NCBI GenBank assembly: GCA_964449285.1
Contig: CAYUZX010000022.1
Span: forward strand, 1 to 43,740
DNA: 43,740 nt
Direction of reading: 5' to 3'
Source of the DNA: QYOJ01 sp964449285
GTDB lineage: Bacteria > Bacteroidota > Bacteroidia > Bacteroidales > FEN-979
Below, piece by piece: positions 1-7,418 of the stretch. Positions within the stretch are counted from its first letter, which is position 1; each line of letters opens with the position of its first letter. The notes under the pieces were generated by a model. The model saw only the letters and a program-made list of their open reading frames with translations, was not told the DNA's origin and searched no databases. A program made the position numbers and the translations under genes.

Positions 1-1220
1 TTAAGGGAATCCAACTTAACCATCATGATCTCGACCTGTGCGTTGTAGACCTTCAGGTTAGCCGTATCCACAGGCTCGGCATGAGGCGATTCCATCTTTA
101 GGGGATCCATGGGCGAGTTGTTCTTATAAACCCGGAAATCGAGATGTGGGCCTGTTGAGAGCCCACTGCTGCCGACATACCCGATAACATCTCCCTGTTT
201 AACATATTTTCCTGCCTGGATCCCTTTTGCATAGCCTGATAAATGTCCGTATCCGGTAGAATAAACACTATTGTGCCTGATTTTAATATACCTCCCGAAT
301 CCTCCGTTCCAGTGCGCTTCCAGCACCTTCCCATCCCCCAGAGCTACAACGGGAGTCCCTCTTGGAGCGGCATAGTCTATTCCATGATGCGGGCGATAGA
401 TCTTAAGAACAGGATGCTTGCGAGCGTTGCTAAAGCGTGAACTGATCCTGGAGAAGCGGAGTGGGGCCTTCAGGAAGGTTCGTTGCAGGCTCTCTCCCAG
501 CTCATCAAAATATGTTCCCACGCTATCCTGCTCAAAATAGAAGGCATAAAATCCATTCCCTGATGATTCGAACCGGGATGCCAGAATATTGCCTACACCA
601 ACAGATATTGTATCAATCTTAAGCTCTTCATAGAGAACTGTAAAATTATCTCCTTTCTGAAGACCATAAAAATCTATTGTCCAGGCATATACATCTGATA
701 ACTTCAATGCCAGATTGATATCAAGTCCATTGTCGACAAATGCATTCCACAGAGAGGATGTGATTGTTCCGGAGGTACTTTTAATGGTCTTTGTCACCTT
801 TTTTTCATCCCTGTAAACACGAAGGGAGTCCCTGAAATCATACACCACGAAATCAGTCGTTGAGATTTCGTAAATGAAAAACAATGCTCGGCTCAGGCTA
901 TCCTTCGTAGAAATCACAGCATATTTGTTGCCGGGACGGATTTTTCTGACGTCGAAAATCTGACGGGTAGTCCTTGCTATCAGGTCAATGGTCTGCATTG
1001 AGACCAACGGGGCAAGGATTTCCGAGAGGTTCTGGTTTTTTTTCACCTCACCATACTCAATATCCAGCGTATCGATGCTGAGGTGATAGGCAAGGGCTGA
1101 TATTCGATCCGGAGCAGGTTCTTCCGGTTCAACCCGGGTTGTTGCAGAAATGATGAACCCGATGATGATCATGAGTAGAATTATGATAGGGAATACGAGT
1201 CTCAGCCAGGATTTTTTCAT
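1..1220 (-). CDS. M23 family metallopeptidase, C-terminus beyond the window
   Basis: Probable envelope peptidoglycan endopeptidase. The reading frame opens at an ATG at 1218-1220 and is still open at base 1, giving 406 visible residues. Residues about 4-24 form an N-terminal membrane anchor or uncleaved signal. A LysM/OapA-like stretch follows (about 35-110), then a middle region, then the peptidase domain (about 265-385). The zinc site is visible as H278-x3-D282 (HHGIDYAAPRG), a GYGHL stretch, and GPHLDFR at 358-363. In the usual M23 HxH motif the second His is a zinc ligand. Here that position is Asp (H359-L-D361), a variant I believe is common in Bacteroidota but cannot confirm here. Transcription runs out of the window to the left, divergent from the GH31 gene. 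A -7 promoter box ends only 4 nt before the ATG. Confidence 0.9.
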   Translation of the reverse strand, partial: MKKSWLRLVFPIIILLMIIIGFIISATTRVEPEEPAPDRISALAYHLSIDTLDIEYGEVKKNQNLSEILAPLVSMQTIDLIARTTRQIFDVRKIRPGNKYAVISTKDSLSRALFFIYEISTTDFVVYDFRDSLRVYRDEKKVTKTIKSTSGTITSSLWNAFVDNGLDINLALKLSDVYAWTIDFYGLQKGDNFTVLYEELKIDTISVGVGNILASRFESSGNGFYAFYFEQDSVGTYFDELGESLQRTFLKAPLRFSRISSRFSNARKHPVLKIYRPHHGIDYAAPRGTPVVALGDGKVLEAHWNGGFGRYIKIRHNSVYSTGYGHLSGYAKGIQAGKYVKQGDVIGYVGSSGLSTGPHLDFRVYKNNSPMDPLKMESPHAEPVDTANLKVYNAQVEIMMVKLDSL

Positions 1221-1224
1221 GCTG

Positions 1225-1232
1225 CAAAAGTA
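1225..1232 (-). promoter_or_regulatory. Bacteroidota -7 promoter box (TACTTTTG) of the M23 gene
   Basis: On the minus strand TACTTTTG matches the TAnnTTTG consensus and is separated from the ATG by only 4 nt. The transcript would therefore start at or next to the start codon. I see no convincing -33 TTTG element. Confidence 0.55.
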
Positions 1233-1287
1233 GGGTATTCTCCCTATTTATTTGTACTTTTACTTTCCTAACCGGACTTCACCTACT

Positions 1288-3705
1288 ATGCGCATTGCTC
1301 TTCTCTCACTCGTACTGATGGTTTCATCTACCTCCTTCCCAGGTCCCAGGGATAACTACCGGCTCGAAAAGCTTCCGGATGGCATCATCCTACTTTATGA
1401 GAATTACTCGTTGAAAATTCAGGTCTGTTCTTCAAGGATTCTTCATATTGTTTGTTCACCCGATACCAGGCTTCCGGTTGACAAAAGCCTTGTTATGATC
1501 AGAAAATGGGAGCCCATTCCCTGGGAATTTGGAAAAAAAGGGCAAACAGTGATACTGAAGACTTCCGAGATCACCGTGGAGATCAATACTGCCACTATTC
1601 TCTGCCGGTTTTTAAATTCTAAGGGAACCCTTATTCTGGAAGAGAAAGAGCGCGCATTCAGCCCTACCGTAACGGATGGTATAGCTGGCTGGAATGCCTT
1701 TGAAACATTCAAGTTGTCTTCAGATGAGGGGATTTATGGGTTAGGGCAGCACCAGAATGGGTGGTTGAACCACCGGGGGAAGGAGGTGACGCTGGTGCAG
1801 ACCAACACAACAGCTGTTAATCCTTTCATGGTTTCTACAAAAGGGTGGGGGATCCTGTGGGATAATTATTCCAAAACCTACTTCCACGATGACCGGAATG
1901 GGGCAACCTTTTGGTCAGAATACGGGGATGTAGTGGACTATTACCTCTTTTATGGAAAGAATATGGATGAGGTGATTGCAGGCTATCGGGAGGCTACGGG
2001 AGTGGCCCCTCTGCTTGGTAAATGGGCTTACGGCTTCTGGCAAAGTAAAGACCGTTATGAAAGTGCCAAGGAGTTAACTGATGTTGTTGCCGAATACCGG
2101 ATGCGCCGACTTCCTCTGGATGTCATCGTTCAGGATAGTCGGTACTGGGGAGGGAATAACATGTGGAGTTCCATGAAGTTCGATCCCAGGGTCTATCCTG
2201 AACCTGAAAAGAGTCTGGAACTTCTTCACAACCTGTTTCATGTCCACTACATGATCTCTATCTGGCCGGCATTGGGAAGGGACACAAAGGTTTTCAAGGA
2301 ATTATATGAGAAAGGGTTGACTTTTTCGCCGGTACATTGGAGTGGAGGCCACCTTTTTGATGCATATAGCCAGGAAGCCTTTGGTATATACTGGAAATAC
2401 GTGAATGATGGCCTGATGTCGAAAGGGATTGACGGCCTTTGGATCGACGGAACAGAGCCTGAACTGGCGGAACAGCAAACGTTTGAAGAGTCGGAAGCCA
2501 ACATAAAGAAACTAGGCGTTACAGCCATCGGCCCAACTTATCGCTACCTGAATCCTTTTTCGCTGGTTGTAACCCAGGGTATATTTGAAAAGTGGCGATC
2601 CAGCTATCCGGATAAACGCGTCCTGATATTGACCCGATCAGCATTTGCCGGGCAGCAACGGAATGCAGCTATAACATGGTCGGGCGACATCAACGCGAGC
2701 TACGACGTGTTGAGGCGGCAGATATCGGCAGGACTCAATTTCTCTGTCGCCGGCATTCCCTATTGGACGATGGACATAGGTGGCTTTTTTATCACAGGAC
2801 ACGATAAAGGCTTCGGTCCTGGCCGCTATCCAGGAGGATGTAAAGACCCTGCATACAAAGAACTCTTTGTCAGGTGGTTTCAATTTGGTGCCTTTTGCCC
2901 GATCTTTCGTTCTCATGGAACCCAAACACCAAGGGAGGTCTGGCAATTCGGAGATATAGGCGACTGGGGATATGATGCCCTGACTAAATTTCTGAACCTA
3001 CGTTACCGGTTGCTTCCATACATCTATTCGGTGGCTTGGCATGTGACCTCTGAAGGCAGGACGATGATGCGAGCCCTTCCTATGGACTTCAGGGAAGATA
3101 AAAAGGTCTATAACCTTGATAATGAATACCTCTTCGGACCTTCCATCCTTGTTTGTCCGGTTACCGAGGAGCAATATTTTCCCCTGGATACAATTCGCAA
3201 CAAAACCCGATCCTTTAATTCACCTGCATCAGTCTCTCTATATCTTCCAAAAGGGACAGGCTGGATCGATTTCTGGACAGGCGAAACAGTCGAAGGAGGG
3301 GCGACGATCATCCGTGAAACACCAATCGACATCCTGCCACTTTATATCAGAAGTGGTTCCATTATCCCCATGGGGCCCTTTCTTCAATATGCAGAAGAAA
3401 AACCGGCTGATCCAATTGAATTGCGTATCTATCCGGGTGCCGACGGATCCTTTACTCTCTATGAAGACGAGGGCGATTCCTATCGATACGAAAATGGAAA
3501 GTTCGCTACAATTAACTTTAGTTGGAGCCATGAAACCGGAACCTTGACCATAGGCAAAAGGACGGGATCCTTTCAAGGGATTTTGCAAACCCGGCAGTTC
3601 CAAATTGTTATCGTTACAGCAAACCATGGAACCGGTGTTGAGATTGAACCTCATCCGGATAAAGTGATCCAATATACCGGAGAAAAATTGATTGTTAAGG
3701 TGTAA
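1288..3705 (+). CDS. GH31 glycoside hydrolase (alpha-xylosidase/alpha-glucosidase type) with DUF5110 domain
   Basis: Retaining exo-acting alpha-glycosidase, probably exported. The frame could open at 1252, but the ATG at 1288 directly precedes a typical signal peptide (MRIALLSLVLMVSS) and gives 805 residues, normal for the family. An N-terminal beta-sandwich is followed by the TIM barrel. The catalytic nucleophile is D387 in GLWIDGTEPE, and the acid/base is probably D467 in TWSGDIN. The TEPE form of the nucleophile motif resembles alpha-xylosidase and transglucosylase members of GH31 more than maltase types, so xyloside specificity is possible (inference). A C-terminal beta domain and DUF5110 (about residues 700-790, with YPGADGSFTLYEDEGD) close the protein. 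The neighbours are a metallophosphoesterase (convergent) and, further on, a sodium:solute symporter. Confidence 0.93.
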   Translation: MRIALLSLVLMVSSTSFPGPRDNYRLEKLPDGIILLYENYSLKIQVCSSRILHIVCSPDTRLPVDKSLVMIRKWEPIPWEFGKKGQTVILKTSEITVEINTATILCRFLNSKGTLILEEKERAFSPTVTDGIAGWNAFETFKLSSDEGIYGLGQHQNGWLNHRGKEVTLVQTNTTAVNPFMVSTKGWGILWDNYSKTYFHDDRNGATFWSEYGDVVDYYLFYGKNMDEVIAGYREATGVAPLLGKWAYGFWQSKDRYESAKELTDVVAEYRMRRLPLDVIVQDSRYWGGNNMWSSMKFDPRVYPEPEKSLELLHNLFHVHYMISIWPALGRDTKVFKELYEKGLTFSPVHWSGGHLFDAYSQEAFGIYWKYVNDGLMSKGIDGLWIDGTEPELAEQQTFEESEANIKKLGVTAIGPTYRYLNPFSLVVTQGIFEKWRSSYPDKRVLILTRSAFAGQQRNAAITWSGDINASYDVLRRQISAGLNFSVAGIPYWTMDIGGFFITGHDKGFGPGRYPGGCKDPAYKELFVRWFQFGAFCPIFRSHGTQTPREVWQFGDIGDWGYDALTKFLNLRYRLLPYIYSVAWHVTSEGRTMMRALPMDFREDKKVYNLDNEYLFGPSILVCPVTEEQYFPLDTIRNKTRSFNSPASVSLYLPKGTGWIDFWTGETVEGGATIIRETPIDILPLYIRSGSIIPMGPFLQYAEEKPADPIELRIYPGADGSFTLYEDEGDSYRYENGKFATINFSWSHETGTLTIGKRTGSFQGILQTRQFQIVIVTANHGTGVEIEPHPDKVIQYTGEKLIVKV

Positions 3706-3711
3706 TAAGAA

Positions 3712-3780
3712 GTGGAGCGCAGATGACGCAGATACCTTCTTCCCTGTAATCGTTAATTGGTAAATCGTAAATTGATCTTA
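3712..3780. repeat. degenerate short direct repeats at the GH31/metallophosphoesterase junction
   Basis: Contains GCAGATGACGCAGAT (two imperfect copies of GCAGATgA) and two related units around cgttaattggtaaatcgtaaattg. The second part also encodes the last residues (LRFTN) of the metallophosphoesterase on the minus strand. It is one of several short-period repeat patches in this window. Confidence 0.5.
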
Positions 3781-4913
3781 ACGATCTCCGGCCGGTTGCC
3801 AAGACGCAACGGTGGTCCCCATGTGCCGTAGCCCGAAGAGACATAGAAATGTGTGTTTCCAATTTGCTTGTATCCCCAGCTAACCTCATAGATGGCATCC
3901 GTGATGTAGTTAAAAGGCCAAAGTTGTCCATGGTGGGTGTGCCCCGATAGTTGCAAATCGATACCCATCCCGGCATGTTTGGTCAGGTTGAAAGGTTGAT
4001 GGTCCATCATGATAACCGGAAATGCAGTATCTATGGTTTGCATGATCTCTTCCAGCTCTTTCCTCGGTTTTCCCGTAAACCTGGGTTTGTCGCGATCGTC
4101 CCGGCCTAGTAGATAAAATTGCTCGTTTATCAGAACTGCTGAATCGCGAAGCATCCTGATCCCGTGTTTCTCTAGATATTCGACAGCTGGCCCCACACCT
4201 CCAATATATTCATGATTACCGGTGATGGCATAAACTCCAAGCTTTGATTTGATGCGGCACAATGCCTCCCCAAGGTTGTTATTGATAACAGGCGCCAGAT
4301 CTTCATCCACAATATCACCGGCAAAAAGCACCAGATCAGGGTTCATCGCATTGATCTTTTCCACCAGCCGGTTTGCTTTCCGGCTGGCAATGATAGTTCC
4401 CAGGTGGATGTCAGAAGCCATCACAATTGTCATCGCCCCCGGTGTTGCGTTTGGTTTGGATATCGTGAGGTTCAACTCTTTAATCCTCGGGATACGGGCA
4501 TTGATAAAGCTAACCGCAACAAAGATGACCGATAATCCAAGAACAACAAACAGGGTGACTACCTTGGTATGTGCCAGGTTGGCGTAAAATGACGGAGGAA
4601 AGAAATGCAGAAATGAGTTGAATAATCGTGCCAGGTCGATCATGACTAATGTCAGGAAAAAGAAGAGCATGAATCCCAACCAAAACGAGCCTATCCATGT
4701 CACGATGCCGGTCAGCATGCAGGGGTAAGCACGCTCCAGGATACGTGCCAGGATAAATGTGGAGGCTAATCCCCAGAAAATCAGTGAAAACCATGGTCTC
4801 CATCCCGACTCGGAAGAGATAGATTGCAATCCACGAATGAAGATATAGAAGTTTAATGCTCCGTAAACGACCAGAACGAGAGAGAAAAAGATGATAACCT
4901 GGGTTGTTTTCAT
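3753..4913 (-). CDS. membrane-anchored metallophosphoesterase (YkuE-like)
   Basis: Calcineurin-like phosphoesterase of 386 residues. The first 150 or so residues carry about four to five hydrophobic helices. The catalytic domain follows with all the metal motifs: ASDIHLG (D-x-H), FAGDIVDED (GD), ITGNHEY (GNH), MDHQP and SGHTHHG (GHxH). Members of this family act on phosphate esters at the membrane, for example the lipid or UDP-sugar-lipid hydrolases of the YkuE/LpxG type. The substrate cannot be told from sequence. The ATG at 4913 is preferred to the open frame beyond it because a -7 box (TACCTTTG) ends 4 nt upstream. It is divergent from the sodium symporter and converges with the GH31 gene. 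Confidence 0.9.
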   Translation of the reverse strand: MKTTQVIIFFSLVLVVYGALNFYIFIRGLQSISSESGWRPWFSLIFWGLASTFILARILERAYPCMLTGIVTWIGSFWLGFMLFFFLTLVMIDLARLFNSFLHFFPPSFYANLAHTKVVTLFVVLGLSVIFVAVSFINARIPRIKELNLTISKPNATPGAMTIVMASDIHLGTIIASRKANRLVEKINAMNPDLVLFAGDIVDEDLAPVINNNLGEALCRIKSKLGVYAITGNHEYIGGVGPAVEYLEKHGIRMLRDSAVLINEQFYLLGRDDRDKPRFTGKPRKELEEIMQTIDTAFPVIMMDHQPFNLTKHAGMGIDLQLSGHTHHGQLWPFNYITDAIYEVSWGYKQIGNTHFYVSSGYGTWGPPLRLGNRPEIVKINLRFTN

Positions 4914-4917
4914 GGTA

Positions 4918-4925
4918 CAAAGGTA
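4918..4925 (-). promoter_or_regulatory. -7 promoter box (TACCTTTG) of the metallophosphoesterase gene
   Basis: Minus-strand TACCTTTG fits TAnnTTTG and lies 4 nt before the ATG at 4913, the same geometry as at 1225 and 41025. A leaderless mRNA is likely. Confidence 0.55.
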
Positions 4926-4941
4926 TGAATTGTGATTTTTA

Positions 4942-4949
4942 TATCTTTG
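4942..4949 (+). promoter_or_regulatory. -7 promoter box (TATCTTTG) of the symporter gene
   Basis: TATCTTTG matches TAnnTTTG and sits 28 nt before the ATG at 4978. It is divergent from the metallophosphoesterase box about 17 nt away, so the two genes share a very compact control region. Confidence 0.55.
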
Positions 4950-4977
4950 CATTAGCACCCCAATTAATCAATGACTT

Positions 4978-6693
4978 ATGGTTACATCGTTCACGCTTGG
5001 GTGGATCGACTACACAATCATGGTTGTCTATTTTCTCTTTGTGCTGGGAATAGGATATGCCTTGAAAAGATACATGAAGTCGAGTGCCGATTTCCTGACC
5101 GGAGGGAAATCGATCCCGGCATGGATCACGGGACTGGCTTTTATCTCTACCAATCTTGGCGCACTGGAAGTGATGGGGATGGCGGCATCCGGGGCCAAAT
5201 ATGGAATGATCACAACCCATTTCTACTGGATAGGGGCTATCCCGGCAATGATTTTCCTCGGTTTGTTCATGATGCCTTTTTACTATGGATCCAAAGCCCG
5301 TTCGGTGCCGGAATACCTAAAGCTAAGGTTTGACGAGAAGACACGCGGGTTCAATGCGGTTTCATTCGCTATCATGACCATCTTTGCCAGTGGAATATCG
5401 ATGTATGCCCTGGCTATGCTGATGGAGACGCTGCTCGGATGGAATTTCACCCTAAGTATCATTATCTCAGCGCTCATTGTATTGGTTTACACGTATCTTG
5501 GTGGGTTGAAATCGGCTATCTACAACGAGGTACTCCAGTTTTTCCTGATAGTGATTGGATTTTTGCCACTCGTTTTGCTCGGGTTGATCAGTATCGGCGG
5601 ATGGGAGGGACTTACCGCACAACTGGCCGAAGTGGCTACCAGTAATGGTTATGCTGCAGGTGCCTATACCGAAACCTGGAGACCTGTTGCCAAAGCTGCC
5701 GACAACCCGATGGGAGTAGAGTGGTTTGGCATGATCATGGGATTGGGATTTGTGCTATCCTTTGGATACTGGTGCACAAACTTCCTGGTTGTTCAACGGG
5801 CGATGGCTGCCGGATCGATGTCAGCTGCCCGCAAAACGCCCCTCATCGGCGCCTTGCCAAAGATGTTTATCCCATTTCTGGTGATTGTTCCCGGAATGAT
5901 CGCAATGGCCTTAACCTCGAACCCCGACAGTGGCTTTGCACTCCCGATAAAAGGGGGTTCTTATGATTATGACAAGGTAATTCCGCTGATGCTGGGATAT
6001 TATTTCCCAACAGGAGTGCTGGGCCTTGGGCTCACTGCCCTGATGGCTTCTTTCATGTCGGGTATGGCCGGAAATGTGACAGCGTTTAACACGGTATGGA
6101 CCTATGATATTTACCAGAGTTATATCAGTCCGAACAGATCGGACAAACATTACCTCTGGATGGGGCAGATGGCTACGGTATTTGGGATCCTGGTTAGTAT
6201 CGGGGCTGCATATATGGCGAGGCTGTTCAACAACGTCATGGATTTCCTGCAGCTGATCTTCGCCTTCATCAATGCCCCGCTCTTTGCTACATTCCTGCTG
6301 GGGATGTTCTGGCGACGAACCACGGGACATGGCGCTTTCTTTGGCCTGCTTTCAGGTACCACAGCGGCTGCTATTCATCATGGATTGACTCAGCCTGCAG
6401 GAGCTACATCATTGATTAAAGGTGGATGGCTGGGCACTGTGGTTCATACCTACCCCAGCGAAATGGCCCAGAACTTCTGGACAGCCATCTTCGCATTTTT
6501 TACCTGTTTGATCCTTACGATCATCATTTCGTTGCTGACCAAACAGAATAAAACAAATGAGGAATTAACCGGACTGGTATATTCACTGACTCCGCGGATA
6601 AAAGATGAAAGCAAGCACTGGTACCAGCGCCCCCAGTTCCTCGCTATCATTGTTGGGGTCATCGCTGTTATTTTATCAATCATATTCTGGTAA
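4978..6693 (+). CDS. sodium:solute symporter family protein (SSS, SGLT-like)
   Basis: Inner-membrane secondary transporter that would use the sodium gradient to import a small organic solute. Its 571 residues are almost wholly hydrophobic, and I count about 13-14 helices. The N-terminal helix (WIDYTIMVVYFLFVLGIGY), the loop with SADFLTGGKSIP and the GLAFISTNLGALEVMGMAASGA segment are typical of the SLC5/SGLT group, as is the ITALIVLVYTYLGGLKSA-like stretch at about 160-180. Length agrees with Vibrio SGLT (about 540). The context of glycosidase genes suggests a sugar substrate (inference). The next small gene starts 12 nt downstream and is probably co-transcribed. The ATG at 4971 is out of frame, so 4978 is the start. 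Confidence 0.92.
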   Translation: MVTSFTLGWIDYTIMVVYFLFVLGIGYALKRYMKSSADFLTGGKSIPAWITGLAFISTNLGALEVMGMAASGAKYGMITTHFYWIGAIPAMIFLGLFMMPFYYGSKARSVPEYLKLRFDEKTRGFNAVSFAIMTIFASGISMYALAMLMETLLGWNFTLSIIISALIVLVYTYLGGLKSAIYNEVLQFFLIVIGFLPLVLLGLISIGGWEGLTAQLAEVATSNGYAAGAYTETWRPVAKAADNPMGVEWFGMIMGLGFVLSFGYWCTNFLVVQRAMAAGSMSAARKTPLIGALPKMFIPFLVIVPGMIAMALTSNPDSGFALPIKGGSYDYDKVIPLMLGYYFPTGVLGLGLTALMASFMSGMAGNVTAFNTVWTYDIYQSYISPNRSDKHYLWMGQMATVFGILVSIGAAYMARLFNNVMDFLQLIFAFINAPLFATFLLGMFWRRTTGHGAFFGLLSGTTAAAIHHGLTQPAGATSLIKGGWLGTVVHTYPSEMAQNFWTAIFAFFTCLILTIIISLLTKQNKTNEELTGLVYSLTPRIKDESKHWYQRPQFLAIIVGVIAVILSIIFW

Positions 6694-6705
6694 GGAGAAA
6701 ATAGT

Positions 6706-6918
6706 ATGGAAGTTGACATCAGATTGCCCATCGGTTTTATGTTCGCACTGCTCGGACTGCTTTTGCTCATCTTTGGGATCACAACAGATGCCGATCAGGA
6801 ACTCTATAAACGCTCACTTGAGATCAATGTCAACCTCTGGTCCGGATCGCTCATGCTTATCTTTGGCGGTTTGATGATCCTGTTTGGGTTGCGTGCAAAA
6901 AGATCAAAAACAAAATAA
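6706..6918 (+). CDS. small two-helix membrane protein beside the symporter
   Basis: A 70-residue protein I cannot name. It has two clear membrane helices (about 8-25 and 43-63), a short soluble link containing a DADQELYKRSLEIN stretch, and a basic tail (RAKRSKTK). It begins 12 nt after the symporter stop and ends 11 nt before ogt, so it belongs to the same transcript. Coding character is supported by the spacing and by the ordered helix-loop-helix composition. A symporter accessory subunit is possible but unproven. Confidence 0.72.
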   Translation: MEVDIRLPIGFMFALLGLLLLIFGITTDADQELYKRSLEINVNLWSGSLMLIFGGLMILFGLRAKRSKTK

Positions 6919-6929
6919 ATTACTACCGC

Positions 6930-7412
6930 ATGAAATCTGTTAAAAGGGCTTATTTCAAATGCCCGATAGGGTATGTTGAGATTACAGGCACTAGTCATGG
7001 AGTGCAAACTGTGACGATCTGCGATCAGAAAATTAAAAAATGGTTTGTACCACTTTGCCTGCGCGAAGCTGTCATGCAGTTGAAAGAGTATTTTGACGGA
7101 GAACGTCAGATCTTTACAGTGAAATTAGACATCATGGGAACTGAGTTTCAGATGAAGGTATGGGAAGGACTGGACAAAATCCCATATGGGAAGACGATCA
7201 CTTACCATCAACTCGCCGAGCGCATCGGAGACCCAAAAGCTTTCAGGGCTGTTGGGCAAGCCGACTCCAAAAACCCTGTCTGGGTAATCATCCCCTGTCA
7301 TCGTGTCATAGGAAACGATGGAAAACTGGTTGGCTATGCAGGCGGTCTCTGGCGTAAAAAGTGGTTGCTTGAACATGAAAAGGCATTTGCGCAAAAAGAC
7401 CTGTTTTATTAA
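6930..7412 (+). CDS. ogt: methylated-DNA--protein-cysteine methyltransferase
   Basis: Suicide DNA repair enzyme that moves the alkyl group from O6-alkylguanine to its own cysteine. The 160 residues comprise a short N-terminal ribonuclease-H-like domain and the DNA-binding catalytic domain (about 72-155). The acceptor is C123 in IPCHRV. The upstream consensus RAVGxANxxNP reads RAVGQADSKNP here, with Asp replacing the conserved Asn, a mild oddity. It is followed after 6 nt by the 938-residue glycosidase-like gene and preceded by the small membrane gene, so it is carried in a carbohydrate-related transcript by position rather than by function. Confidence 0.93.
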   Translation: MKSVKRAYFKCPIGYVEITGTSHGVQTVTICDQKIKKWFVPLCLREAVMQLKEYFDGERQIFTVKLDIMGTEFQMKVWEGLDKIPYGKTITYHQLAERIGDPKAFRAVGQADSKNPVWVIIPCHRVIGNDGKLVGYAGGLWRKKWLLEHEKAFAQKDLFY

Positions 7413-7418
7413 TTACGG

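Noticed and set aside
3238..3672. 144-residue minus-strand frame opposite the GH31 gene
   Set aside because: It is the antisense shadow of a well-conserved GH31 C-terminal region with no family resemblance or promoter.
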